NCBI RefSeq assembly: GCF_900236475.1
Contig: NZ_LT963352.1
Span: 4,666,501-4,730,500 of the forward strand
Length of the DNA stretch: 64,000 nt
Direction: 5' to 3'
Source: Streptomyces chartreusis NRRL 3882
GTDB taxonomy: Bacteria; Actinomycetota; Actinomycetes; Streptomycetales; Streptomycetaceae
Position 1 is the first letter of the stretch; each line of letters starts with the position of its first letter. Of the stretch, positions 51,217 through 59,241 are shown one piece after another. Under the pieces are notes generated by a model. The model was not told where the DNA came from. It ran no database searches and was given only the letters and a program-made list of their open reading frames with translations. Both the position numbers and the translations under genes were made by a program.

Positions 51217-52086
51217 CTACGCGTCGATCCGGTTCGCCGACCGCAACCGCTGGAAGCTACGCGCGAGTAGCCGCGAGACATGCATCTGCGAGACGCCGAG
51301 TTCCGCACTGATCTGAGACTGCGTGAGATTGCTGTAGTACCGCAGCAGCAGGATCCGCTGCTCCCTTTCCGGCAGTTGTACGAGCAGGTGCCGTACGAGG
51401 TCCCGGTGCTCCACCCCGTCCAGCGCGGGGTCCTCGTAACCGAGCCGGTCCAGCAGCCCCGGCATGCCGTCGCCCTCCTGCGCGGCCTCCAGCGAGGTCG
51501 CGTGATACGACCGCCCGGCCTCGATGCAGGACAGCACCTCGTCCTCGGTGATGCGCAGCCGCTCGGCGATCTCGGCGGTGGTCGGGGTGCGCCCGAACGC
51601 GGTCGTGAGGTCCTCGGTCGCGCTGTTGACCTGTACCCACAGCTCGTGCAGCCGGCGCGGCACATGGACCGTACGGACGTTGTCGCGGAAGTAGCGCTTG
51701 ATCTCGCCGACCACCGTCGGCATCGCGAACGTCGGGAACTGCACGCCCCGGTCCGGGTCGAAGCGGTCGATGGCGTTGATGAGCCCGATGGTGCCGACCT
51801 GGACGACGTCCTCCATCGGCTCGTTGCGGGAGCGGAAACGGGCGGCCGCGTAGCGCACGAGCGGGAGATTGGCCTCGATGAGCGCCCCGCGCACCCGGTC
51901 GTGCTCCGGCGTCCCCGGCTGGAGCTCCTTGAGCTGAGCGAACAGGACCTGTGTGAGGGCTCGGGTGTCGGCGCCGCGGCTCCGCTGGGGAGCCGGCTCC
52001 GAGGACGGTGCCTGAGGTGCCGTATTGGCCAGCACGGTCAACTCCACCTCGTCATCCGTCAACCCGTCCGTCAACTCTTCCATCAA
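51217..52086 (-). CDS. sigF: SigB/SigF-family sigma factor, probably sporulation SigF
   Basis: The 289-residue protein is close to the length I recall for S. coelicolor SigF (about 287). Sigma regions are clear: RYAAARFRSRNEPMED, DRFDPDRGVQFPTFAMPTVVGEI, and region 4 LTQSQISAELGVSQMHVSRLL. SigF acts late in spores, controlling spore wall and pigment genes. It lies 290 bp upstream of the sigN-like gene on the same strand; the two share about half their residues in the core and are paralogues. The assignment rests on size and synteny with tadA and upp. Confidence 0.82.
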   Translation of the reverse strand: MMEELTDGLTDDEVELTVLANTAPQAPSSEPAPQRSRGADTRALTQVLFAQLKELQPGTPEHDRVRGALIEANLPLVRYAAARFRSRNEPMEDVVQVGTIGLINAIDRFDPDRGVQFPTFAMPTVVGEIKRYFRDNVRTVHVPRRLHELWVQVNSATEDLTTAFGRTPTTAEIAERLRITEDEVLSCIEAGRSYHATSLEAAQEGDGMPGLLDRLGYEDPALDGVEHRDLVRHLLVQLPEREQRILLLRYYSNLTQSQISAELGVSQMHVSRLLARSFQRLRSANRIDA

Positions 52087-52221
52087 AAGCGGTCATAGCA
52101 TCACAAGAAATGTGCACTGTGTGCAAGCACCCCATAACTACGTGTTGAGGGATGAAATGCCGCAAACGCGGCGCACCGCCATCGGTCGGCAACGGGTCCG
52201 GCAACGGGGACGACAACGTAA

Positions 52222-52250
52222 GAGCCCCCCGTCGAAACGACGGGGGGCTC
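52222..52250 (-). terminator. Terminator after the Dabb gene
   Basis: A perfect 13-bp stem (GAGCCCCCCGTCG with CGACGGGGGGCTC) and an AAA loop lie 13 bp beyond the stop of the leftward Dabb gene. Confidence 0.85.
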
Positions 52251-52262
52251 GAAGCGGCGGGC

Positions 52263-52556
52263 TCAGAACTCGTAGTCGGCGATCACCCATGTGGCGAACT
52301 CGCGCCACAGCGCGACACCCGCCTGGTGGTCGGGATGCTCCACGTACCGGCGCAGCGCGTCCCTGTCGTCGAAGGCCGAGTTGATGGCGAAGTCATGGGC
52401 GATGGGACGGTCGCTGACGTTCCAGCCGAGCTCCCAGAAGCGGATCTCGGGGATCGTGCCGTCGAGGGCGCGGAAGGCCTCGACGCCCTTCACGACCCGC
52501 GGGTCGTCGCGCTCGACGCCCTCGTTCAGCTTGAAGAGGACCAGGTGGCGGATCAT
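52263..52556 (-). CDS. Dabb-family (stress-responsive A/B barrel) protein
   Basis: The 97-residue protein has the dimeric alpha/beta-barrel (Dabb) fold: MIRHLVLFKLNEGVE at the start, then HDFAINSAFDDRDALRRYVEHPDHQ in two conserved pieces. Some relatives act as cyclases or monooxygenases, but most are uncharacterised. Its ATG shares a base with the stop of the small gene upstream (TGATG), so the two are translationally coupled. Confidence 0.88.
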   Translation of the reverse strand: MIRHLVLFKLNEGVERDDPRVVKGVEAFRALDGTIPEIRFWELGWNVSDRPIAHDFAINSAFDDRDALRRYVEHPDHQAGVALWREFATWVIADYEF

Positions 52557-52732
52557 CACTTTCCTCCGTTGGCGACCCACGTGGCGAAGTCGCCGAGGGC
52601 CCGGGCGGCGTCCGATATGCCCTGGAACCCTATCTGGACGTAGTCCGCGGCCTTGGCCGGGTCCGTGATGATCACGTACAGCGCGAAGACCACGAGGACG
52701 TAGACGGCGACCTTCTTCGCGTTCACCGCCAT
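52556..52732 (-). CDS. Small single-span protein coupled to the Dabb gene
   Basis: A 58-residue protein with one N-terminal span (VAVYVLVVFALYVIITDP), then an amphipathic region (DYVQIGFQGISDAARALGDFATWV). I do not recognise a function. It overlaps the Dabb start by one base. It lies between the Dabb gene and tRNA-Ser(CGA), whose hairpin separates the transcripts. A GGGGAGG ribosome site precedes ATG 52732. Confidence 0.75.
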   Translation of the reverse strand: MAVNAKKVAVYVLVVFALYVIITDPAKAADYVQIGFQGISDAARALGDFATWVANGGK

Positions 52733-52780
52733 CGCGGCCTCCCCTGTCACTGGTGTCCCATGCAGCGCACATGATCGCAC

Positions 52781-52810
52781 GAAGGGCCCCGTCTGACGAC
52801 GGGGCCCTTC
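52781..52810 (-). terminator. Terminator of tRNA-Ser(CGA)
   Basis: A perfect 13-bp stem (GAAGGGCCCCGTC with GACGGGGCCCTTC) and a TGAC loop, 5 bp after the 3' end of the leftward tRNA gene. Confidence 0.85.
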
Positions 52811-52815
52811 TCCAG

Positions 52816-52900
52816 CGGTAGCGGAGGGATTTGAACCCTCGGTGACTTGCGCCACACTCGCTTTCGAGGCGAGCTCCTTCGGCCGCTCGGACACGCTACC
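52816..52900 (-). tRNA. tRNA-Ser (anticodon CGA)
   Basis: Read leftward: acceptor GGTAGCG/CGCTACC, anticodon arm CTCGC-CTCGAAA-GCGAG, long variable arm, T arm GAGGG-TTCAAAT-CCCTC. CCA is not encoded. It reads UCG codons, frequent in this GC-rich genome. Confidence 0.97.
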
Positions 52901-52944
52901 GAGGGAGACCTTACAGCAAGGTGCGGCGTGCTTTGAAATCGGTA

Positions 52945-53376
52945 TCAGCGGCCGCGGAAGAACTCGGTGAGGATCCGGGCGCACTCCTCGGCGAGCACGC
53001 CCTCGATCACCTCGGGCCGGTGATTGAGCCGTCGGTCGCGGACGAGGTCCCAGAGGGAGCCGGCCGCTCCGGCCTTCTCGTCGCGGGCGCCGTAGACGAG
53101 CCGGTCGACACGGGACTGCTGGATCGCGCCCGCGCACATCGTGCAGGGCTCCAGCGTCACCACGAGGGTGCAGCCGGCGAGCCGCCACCGGCCGAGTGCG
53201 GCCGCGGCCCGCCGGAGGGCGAGGACCTCAGCGTGGGCCGTCGGGTCACCGCCGGCCTCGCGCTCGTTGTGCCCGGCCGCGAGCACGGTGGTGCCGTCCG
53301 GGGCCAGTACGACGGCACCGACGGGGACGTCCCCGCCCCGGACGGCCTCACCGGCTTCGCCCAGGGCGAGCCACAT
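52945..53376 (-). CDS. tadA: tRNA adenosine(34) deaminase TadA
   Basis: The enzyme changes A34 to inosine in tRNA-Arg(ACG), a gene also present here at 30438. The cytidine-deaminase zinc site is complete: HAE (His in DPTAHAEVLALR) and PCxxC in TLEPCTMCAGAIQQSRV. From ATG 53376 the protein has 143 residues, close to the usual size, though the conserved core may start a few residues earlier. Oddly, the frame stays open another 146 codons, back to ATG 53814, through the 45-bp repeats, which would add a collagen-like Pro/Gly/Glu leader. Whether that is translated is open. Confidence 0.9.
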   Translation of the reverse strand: MWLALGEAGEAVRGGDVPVGAVVLAPDGTTVLAAGHNEREAGGDPTAHAEVLALRRAAAALGRWRLAGCTLVVTLEPCTMCAGAIQQSRVDRLVYGARDEKAGAAGSLWDLVRDRRLNHRPEVIEGVLAEECARILTEFFRGR

Positions 53377-53399
53377 CGCGGACCGCCAGGGGTCCCGTA

Positions 53400-53955
53400 C
53401 CGGATCCGTCGGCCCTGGCGGTCCCGGAGGGTCCGCCGGTCCCGTTGGTCCCGGCGGCTCTGGCGGTCCCGGAGGTCGCGGCAGGCCCGGAGGCTGCGCC
53501 GGTCCCGGAGGTCCCGGAGGTTCCGGTGATCCCGGTGACTCCGTCGGTCCCGGAGGTCCCGGAGGTTCCGGTGATCCCGGTGACTCCGTCGGTCCCGGAG
53601 GTCCCGGAGGTCCCGGAGGTTCCGGTGATCCCGGTGACTCCGTCGGTCCCGGAGGTCCCGGAGGTTCCGGTGATCCCGGTGACTCCGTCGGTCCCGGAGG
53701 TCCCGGAGGTTCCGGTGATCCCGGTGACTCCCTCGGTCCCGGAGGTCCCGAATGTGCCCGAGATCCCAGCGACTCCGCCGGTCCCGGAGGTCGCGGGAGG
53801 CCCGGAGGCTCCATCGGTCCCGTCGGTCCCGAAGGTTCCGGCGATCCCGGCGACTTCCCTCGTCCCGGCAGCTCCGGAGGTCCCGGCAGCTCCGGAGGTC
53901 CCGGCAGCTCCGGAGGTTCCGGAGGTTCCGGAGGTTCCGGTGGTCCCGGGGTGGT
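53400..53955. repeat. 45-bp tandem repeat between tadA and its partner gene
   Basis: The core unit is 45 bp, built from 9-mers such as GGTCCCGGA. Copies run 53501-53545, 53546-53590, 53591-53644 (with one extra 9-mer), 53645-53689 and 53690-53734; the first, second and fourth are identical, and the fifth differs by one base. Degenerate 9-mers extend on both sides. The unit length is a multiple of three, so several frames stay open on both strands. Confidence 0.9.
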
Positions 53956-53963
53956 GCGAGCGG

Positions 53964-54500
53964 TCAGCGGACGGTCTCCAGGGTCTCCGAGGCGCCGAGG
54001 GCCTCGGCGATCTCCGTGACGGCGTCCGTCGCCAGCGAGCGCAGCTCCTTCTCGCTCACGCCGAGGTCGTCCAGGATCTGGGCGTCGCCGACCGGGCCGT
54101 GCGGCACGGCCTCGCCGGCTCCGGCGACCGCGTCGCCGTCGTCGGCCTCGTCGTCGTCGGACTCACCGTCCTCGGTGCCGTCGAGGTCGAGGGCGTCCAG
54201 GTCGTCCCCGTCGTCCGGATCGCGTCCGAGCAGCTCGTCGGTGAGCAGGATCTCGCCGTAGCTGCTGCGGGCAGCGGCGGCGGCGTCCGAGACGTAGATA
54301 CGAGGGTCGTCCTCGCCGTCCACGCGGACGACGCCGAACCAGGCGTCCTCCTGCTCGATGAGCACGAGCACCGTGTCCTCGTCGGGGGAGGCTTCACGGG
54401 CCAGGTCGGCCAGATCCGACAGGGTTTCCACATCGTCGAGCTCTGTGTCGCTCGCTTCCCACCCGTCTTCGGTGCGCGCGAGCAGTGCGGCGAAGTACAC
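53964..54500 (-). CDS. tRNA adenosine deaminase-associated protein
   Basis: The protein of about 178 residues belongs to the actinobacterial family found beside tadA. It begins VYFAALLARTEDGWEASDTELDDVETLSDL-like in parts, has an acidic central linker (runs of Asp/Glu around DPDDGDDLDALDLDGTEDG) and a helical C-terminus (LGVSEKELRSLATDAVTEIAEALG). Its role is unknown; it may help TadA bind tRNA. GTG 54500 is favoured by GGGAGAG just upstream; ATG 54521 is also possible. Normally it lies right next to tadA; here the repeat array comes between. Confidence 0.82.
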   Translation of the reverse strand: MYFAALLARTEDGWEASDTELDDVETLSDLADLAREASPDEDTVLVLIEQEDAWFGVVRVDGEDDPRIYVSDAAAAARSSYGEILLTDELLGRDPDDGDDLDALDLDGTEDGESDDDEADDGDAVAGAGEAVPHGPVGDAQILDDLGVSEKELRSLATDAVTEIAEALGASETLETVR

Positions 54501-54775
54501 CGTGACTCTCCCACTGGTCATAGGCGTGCCGGTTGGGGGTCCCCCCGGCGGAGGTTGCGGGCGGGGAGTGCTCGTCCGAGCCCCACCCACTCGGAATCGT
54601 GGCAGAAACAAGGCGTTCAGGGGACGTCTTCGGCTCCCTGTGTCCGGCAGTTTTGATCGCACGCTCGTTGCCGCCACCTGCGGATCGTACGCGGCTTTCC
54701 CCCGCTCCACGCACGGCCACCTCGACAACGTCCGCGTGGTTCGTGATCTTCCCCGGGGGTTTCCTCACCCGTTTC

Positions 54776-55105
54776 CTACCAGCGGAACGTGCGCATGCGC
54801 ATCGCGTGCCGCAGCCGGGCCGTCTTGGCGCGGCGCGGCTGCACACGGTCGCGCAGCTCCCGTGCCTCGGCCAGATCGCGCAGGAACCGGGCGCGCCGCC
54901 GCCGGCGCTCGGCGTCGGACTCGTCGACCCCGTCGGCCCCGCCCCACGGGCCAGTCGCGCCATTGGCGTCGGCCTGCTCGGGCTGGACGGCCCGGGCGGT
55001 CTCGCCGGTCCTGCCGGCCCCGCCGGTCGCGGTCTGGTACGTCCCCGCGGCCGTCGCGGGCCGTGCGCGCGGCGACGGATCGTCTCGGGAATCCCGGTCG
55101 GGCAT
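54776..55105 (-). CDS. Hypothetical basic protein
   Basis: The 109-residue protein has a disordered Ala/Gly/Thr-rich N-terminal half and a very basic helical C-terminal half (DAERRRRRARFLRDLAEARELRDRV, then RRAKTARLRHAMRMRTFRW in pieces). No family name comes to mind. The C-terminus could bind nucleic acid or membranes. It is divergent from upp, with 132 bp between starts; its ATG at 55105 follows GGTGAG. The synteny with tadA and upp suggests a conserved Streptomyces gene. Confidence 0.7.
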   Translation of the reverse strand: MPDRDSRDDPSPRARPATAAGTYQTATGGAGRTGETARAVQPEQADANGATGPWGGADGVDESDAERRRRRARFLRDLAEARELRDRVQPRRAKTARLRHAMRMRTFRW

Positions 55106-55237
55106 CAGGCTCACCACCCCCAGTCCGTCCTTCCCACTTTCCCCCGGACGGGCGGTTTGACGCCAGCGAACGGGTGACGGGCGTGCGGCGGGCTTGCCGT
55201 GCCGCCGGGGTCGGCGGGCCCGGTTACTGTTGTCGAC

Positions 55238-55873
55238 ATGCGTCTCCACGTCGTCGACCACCCCCTGGTCGCCCACAAGCTCACCACGCTGCGCGACCAG
55301 CGCACCGACTCCGCGACCTTCCGCCGTCTGGCCGACGAGCTGGTCACCCTGCTCGCCTACGAGGCCACGCGCGACGTGCGCACCGAACAGGTCGACATCC
55401 AGACGCCGGTGGCCACGACCACGGGCGTCAAGCTGTCCCACCCGAGGCCGCTGGTGGTGCCGATCCTGCGGGCCGGGCTCGGCATGCTGGACGGCATGGT
55501 CCGGCTGCTGCCGACCGCCGAGGTGGGCTTCCTCGGCATGATCCGCAACGAGGAGACGCTCCAGGCCTCCACGTACGCCACGCGCATGCCGGAGGACCTG
55601 TCGGGCCGTCAGGTGTACGTCCTGGATCCGATGCTCGCCACCGGCGGCACGCTGGTCGCGGCGATCCAGGAGCTGATCCGGCGCGGCGCCGACGACGTGA
55701 CCGCCGTGGTGCTGCTGGCCGCGCCGGAGGGCGTCGAGGTCATGGAGCGCGAGCTGGCGGGCACCCCGGTGACGGTCGTGACCGCGTCGGTCGACGAGCG
55801 CCTGAACGAGCACGGCTACATCGTGCCGGGCCTCGGCGACGCGGGGGACCGGATGTACGGGGCGGCCGAGTAG
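55238..55873 (+). CDS. upp: Uracil phosphoribosyltransferase
   Basis: The 211-residue enzyme converts uracil and PRPP to UMP in pyrimidine salvage. The PRPP-binding loop is VYVLDPMLATGGTL, and the uracil-specific C-terminal region reads YIVPGLGDAGDRMYG, including the GDxGDR signature. The N-terminal MRLHVVDHPLVAHKLTTLRD is typical. The start is ATG 55238. Gene order with tadA is as in other streptomycetes. Confidence 0.96.
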   Translation: MRLHVVDHPLVAHKLTTLRDQRTDSATFRRLADELVTLLAYEATRDVRTEQVDIQTPVATTTGVKLSHPRPLVVPILRAGLGMLDGMVRLLPTAEVGFLGMIRNEETLQASTYATRMPEDLSGRQVYVLDPMLATGGTLVAAIQELIRRGADDVTAVVLLAAPEGVEVMERELAGTPVTVVTASVDERLNEHGYIVPGLGDAGDRMYGAAE

Positions 55874-55893
55874 GCCGTTCGGAGCTGCTCTGC

Positions 55894-56535
55894 TCAGCAG
55901 CCCTTCTTCGACGACGGCGCCGGCTCGGGCCTGGCCAGCTTGGTCAGGGCCCGGTCGGCGTCCGGCTTCTTCGCCAGCTCCGTGAAGGCGTCGCCGATGA
56001 CGAGGTCGAGAGCGGCGCCCTTGCGGGCCGCGTCGGTACGCCGTTCGGCGTCCGGGAGCTGGGTGCCGAGCACCGGCAGCGAGGTGTCGAGGGCGGCGGC
56101 GGGGCCGAGCAGCACGCCGGGGCCCTTGACCTTCTTGTCGTACTGCTTCGTCGCGTTGCCCACGTCGCCGATCTTGAAGCCGCGCTTCTTCAGCTCGTCG
56201 GCGGTCTTCTTCGCCAGGCCGCTGCGGGTGGTGGCGTTGAACACGTTGACCGTGATCGTGCGGGGTTCGGGCAGGGCCTTGGTGCTGGGCGAGGGGCTCG
56301 CCTTGGTCTCGGCGGCACAGTCCGTCCCGCCGCCTACCGCCGAGGCCGATCTGCCGCCGCCGGTGAAGACGTCGACGAGCTGCAACGTGCCCCAGCCGCC
56401 CACGCCGAGCACGGCGGCGGAGGCGACGGCCAGGACGACGAGCCTGCCGCGCCGCCGGGGCCGGCGCATCCGCGGGTACTTGTTTCCCTTGATGCGGTAT
56501 TCGCCGCCCATGCCGGGGGGAGTCAGCATGCTCAT
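55894..56535 (-). CDS. LytR C-terminal domain protein
   Basis: The 213-residue protein has a basic cytoplasmic start, one span (LVVLAVASAAVLGVGGWGTL), a short Ser/Pro linker and an extracytoplasmic LytR_C domain (ITVNVFNATTRSGLAKKTADELKKRGFKIGDVGNA as its core in pieces). LytR_C accompanies LCP ligases that attach polymers to peptidoglycan, but no LCP domain is present here, so it is likely an accessory cell-wall protein. It ends in a Cys (KKGC). Convergent with upp, 20 bp apart. Confidence 0.87.
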   Translation of the reverse strand: MSMLTPPGMGGEYRIKGNKYPRMRRPRRRGRLVVLAVASAAVLGVGGWGTLQLVDVFTGGGRSASAVGGGTDCAAETKASPSPSTKALPEPRTITVNVFNATTRSGLAKKTADELKKRGFKIGDVGNATKQYDKKVKGPGVLLGPAAALDTSLPVLGTQLPDAERRTDAARKGAALDLVIGDAFTELAKKPDADRALTKLARPEPAPSSKKGC

Positions 56536-56632
56536 GAGCGCAGCGTAGTGCGCCTGGGCGACGATGCCTACTAGATGATCATTCGACGTCGCCCAGCAGA
56601 ACCCGAAAGGGCCAACCCGTGACCTGCGGGGG

Positions 56633-56929
56633 TCAGTCGAGTTCGAGCACGCGCGCGTGCAGCACCTGGCGCTGCTGGAGCGCCGCCCGCACCGCGCGGT
56701 GCAGGCCGTCCTCCAGGTACAGGTCGCCCTGCCACTTCACGACGTGCGCGAAGAGGTCGCCGTAGAACGTCGAGTCCTCGGCGAGGAGCGTCTCGAGATC
56801 GAGCTGCTGCTTGGTCGTCACGAGCTGATCGAGGCGGACCGGGCGCGGCGCGACGTCCGCCCACTGCCGGGTGCTGTCCCGGCCGTGGTCGGGGTACGGC
56901 CGGCCGTTTCCGATGCGCTTGAAGATCAC
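56633..56929 (-). CDS. Conserved small protein (VapB-antitoxin-like annotation family)
   Basis: This 98-residue protein (MIFKRIGNGRPYPDHG, then APRPVRLDQLVTTKQQLDL, LYLEDGLHRAVRAALQQR) is widely conserved in Streptomyces. Databases often label it as an antitoxin of the VapB type, but no toxin gene is adjacent and the ribbon-helix-helix start is not evident, so I keep the function open. The C-terminal half looks like a ParB-nuclease-like core in some relatives. It is divergent from the HerA-type gene. Confidence 0.75.
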   Translation of the reverse strand: MIFKRIGNGRPYPDHGRDSTRQWADVAPRPVRLDQLVTTKQQLDLETLLAEDSTFYGDLFAHVVKWQGDLYLEDGLHRAVRAALQQRQVLHARVLELD

Positions 56930-57035
56930 ACGGAAAGCCTACCGGGCAGGACCTTCCGGGCGCAGCCGTGGCGACGGAGTGCGACGCTGAAAAAAACCCC
57001 ACAAGGCGGTACGAACCGGGAACAGGGGCGTGAAT

Positions 57036-58637
57036 ATGCCGGATCGCGAGACCATGCCGCCGACCGCTGCGCCCGAGGTGTCCGCCCGCGCCGCCGCCCT
57101 TCCCCAGGAGGCCCTGCGGATCGCCTCCGGCTACGCCTTCTCCGGCCCGGCGCTGCATCTGGGCGCCCTGCTGTGGGACGGGCAGTGCCTGCCGGACGCG
57201 CAGATCCGGGTGCCGCTGGCGATGCTCAACCGCCATGGTCTGGTCGCGGGCGCCACCGGCAGCGGCAAGACCAAGACGCTCCAGCTGGTCGCCGAGCAGC
57301 TGTCCGCCCAGGGCGTGCCCGTCTTCCTCGCCGACATCAAGGGCGATCTCTCCGGGATCGCCGCGCCGGGCCGCCCGGACGCCCGGGTCGAGGTCCGGGC
57401 CGGGGATGTCAACCAGACGTGGACCGCGACCGGCTTCCCCGCCGAGTACTACGCACTCGGCGGCATCGGCCAGGGCATCCCGGTCCGGGCGACGGTCACC
57501 GGCTTCGGCCCGGTGCTGCTGGCCAAGGTGCTGCGGCTGAACCGGACCCAGGAGCAGTCCCTCGCGCTGATCTTCCACTACGCCGACAGCAAGGGCCTGG
57601 AGCTGGTCGACCTCAAGGACCTCAGGGCGGTCGTGACCTTCCTGACCTCGGACGAGGGCAGGCAGGAGCTGAAGACGATCGGCGGTCTCTCGGCGGCCAC
57701 GGCCGGGGTGATCCTGCGGTCCCTGACGGCCTTCGAGGCGCAGGGCGCGTCGGGGTTCTTCGGCGAGCCGGAGTTCGACACGGCCGAGTTGCTGCGGACG
57801 GCGCAGGACGGGCGCGGCGTGGTCTCCGTGCTGGAGCTGAGCGCCGTGCAGGACCGGCCGCAGTTGTTCTCGACCTTCCTGATGTGGCTGCTCGCCGACC
57901 TCTTCCACGATCTGCCCGAGGTCGGCGACGTCGACAAGCCCCGGCTGGTCTTCTTCCTCGACGAGGCGCACCTGCTCTTCGACGACGCCTCCGAGGCGTT
58001 CCTGGAGTCGATCACACAGACCGTGCGCCTGATTCGCTCGAAAGGGGTCGGCGTCTTCTTCGTGACGCAGACCCCGAAGGACGTACCCGCAGACGTCCTC
58101 GCGCAGCTCGGCAACCGCGTCCAGCACGCGTTGCGCGCCTTCACGCCCGACGACCAGAAGGCCCTGAACGCCACGGTGAAGACCTTCCCGAAGTCGCCCT
58201 ACGACCTGGAGGAGGTCCTGACCGGCCTGGGGACGGGCGAGGCGGTGGTGACGGTGCTGAGCGAGAAGGGGGCGCCCACCCCTGTCGCCGCGACCCGGTT
58301 GCGGGCGCCCGAGTCCCTGATGGGGCCGGTGGGGAAGGAGGCGCTGGACCGGCCGGTAGAGGGGTCGCCGCTGTACGAGCGGTACGCACGGGCCGTGGAC
58401 CGGGAGTCGGCGTACGAGCGGCTGGGGGGTGGCCGGGGGGCGAAGGGGCCCGACGAGATGCGGGACGCCGCCGCGCCGGAACGGCGTGCGCAGGAGGGGC
58501 CGTCCGTGGTGGAGCAGGTCGTCGGGAGCGGCGTGTTCAAGTCGCTGGCCCGGTCCGTGGGGACGCAGATCGGCCGGGAGATCACACGGTCGCTGTTCGG
58601 GACGGCCCGGCGTCCGGGGCGGCGGAGGCGTCGCTAG
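57036..58637 (+). CDS. HerA/DUF853-type ATPase (helicase-like)
   Basis: The protein of about 533 residues is a FtsK/HerA-superfamily ATPase of the DUF853 group. Walker A is GATGSGKTK (from residue 72), Walker B LVFFLDEAHLLFDD, and an arginine-rich segment follows in TVRLIRSKGVGVFFVTQTP. These enzymes form hexamers and move along DNA or act on nucleoprotein; the cellular role in Streptomyces is unknown. The C-terminus is very basic (RRPGRRRRR). ATG 57036 or GTG 57030 can start it. Confidence 0.88.
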   Translation: MPDRETMPPTAAPEVSARAAALPQEALRIASGYAFSGPALHLGALLWDGQCLPDAQIRVPLAMLNRHGLVAGATGSGKTKTLQLVAEQLSAQGVPVFLADIKGDLSGIAAPGRPDARVEVRAGDVNQTWTATGFPAEYYALGGIGQGIPVRATVTGFGPVLLAKVLRLNRTQEQSLALIFHYADSKGLELVDLKDLRAVVTFLTSDEGRQELKTIGGLSAATAGVILRSLTAFEAQGASGFFGEPEFDTAELLRTAQDGRGVVSVLELSAVQDRPQLFSTFLMWLLADLFHDLPEVGDVDKPRLVFFLDEAHLLFDDASEAFLESITQTVRLIRSKGVGVFFVTQTPKDVPADVLAQLGNRVQHALRAFTPDDQKALNATVKTFPKSPYDLEEVLTGLGTGEAVVTVLSEKGAPTPVAATRLRAPESLMGPVGKEALDRPVEGSPLYERYARAVDRESAYERLGGGRGAKGPDEMRDAAAPERRAQEGPSVVEQVVGSGVFKSLARSVGTQIGREITRSLFGTARRPGRRRRR

Positions 58638-58687
58638 TCCGTCGCCTCCGTCGCCTCCGTCGCCCCCGCCGCCACGGCGGCCTCGGA

Positions 58688-58843
58688 TCAGCCGCGTTCC
58701 CTGTCCTTCGGGGGCTGCTGTCGCTGCTGTCGCTCCCGTGTCTCCGGCCTGGGCTGGGGGTGGGGCCGGGGCGGCTTGGGCGCGTTGCGGACGGCCTCGG
58801 CGCGCAGGAGGGCGCGCAGGACCGCGTAGGGGTCTTCGAGCAT
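58688..58843 (-). CDS. Small hypothetical protein
   Basis: A 51-residue protein with a helical N-terminus (MLEDPYAVLRALLRAEAVRN) and a Pro/Arg/Gln-rich tail. GAGGAAC precedes the ATG at 58843. It is convergent with the HerA-type gene (50 bp apart). I do not recognise it; coding is supported by the ribosome site and the non-random N-terminus only. Confidence 0.5.
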   Translation of the reverse strand: MLEDPYAVLRALLRAEAVRNAPKPPRPHPQPRPETRERQQRQQPPKDRERG

Positions 58844-58902
58844 GGCTGTGTTCCTCGTTCCGTCTTGCTGCGTACGGGCTGATGGACCGGTGTCCGGTCC
58901 CG

Positions 58903-59241
58903 TCAGCAGCGCAGGACCTCGGAACGCAGGGGACGAGGGTCGTGACGCGGGCCCGACGGCACGGGCGCGGCATGCGGAGTGCCGTGTGCGGGCCCGGGGC
59001 CCGGGAGAGGGGCGGAGCGCAGGGGGACGGCGGTGCGCCGCGTGCCCCGGGCCGGTGGGCGGGGGGCGGTGTCGACGACATCGCACTCGACGGCCGTGCT
59101 CTCCCCGGAGACGATGGCCGTCGGCCCTGCGTGCGCCTCGGCGTGCGCGCCGGGCACGAGCAGGGCGAGCAGCAGGACGAGCACCCGGGCACATGTGTTC
59201 CGGCGGGTGCCGCGACGGGCCGGCTGCGGTGCGGCGTTCAC
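58903..59241 (-). CDS. Small secreted hypothetical protein
   Basis: The precursor of about 112 residues has a signal peptide (RRGTRRNTCARVLVLLLALL, cleavage near AHA) and a Pro/Arg/Gly-rich mature part with two Cys (VECDVV and the terminal RC). No family is recognised. It lies 59 bp upstream of the small gene at 58688-58843 and may be co-transcribed. The GTG at 59241 is chosen because it opens on the basic start of the signal peptide; the upstream frame is repeat-like DNA. Confidence 0.55.
   Translation of the reverse strand: MNAAPQPARRGTRRNTCARVLVLLLALLVPGAHAEAHAGPTAIVSGESTAVECDVVDTAPRPPARGTRRTAVPLRSAPLPGPGPAHGTPHAAPVPSGPRHDPRPLRSEVLRC

Noticed and set aside
53501..53734. CRISPR array
   Set aside because: Copies are contiguous without unique spacers, and no cas genes are present.
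53141..54019. Collagen-like protein on the + strand (GPGGPGGSGDPGD repeats)
   Set aside because: The frame overlaps tadA antisense and has no ribosome site or signal peptide; the repeats keep several frames open on both strands.
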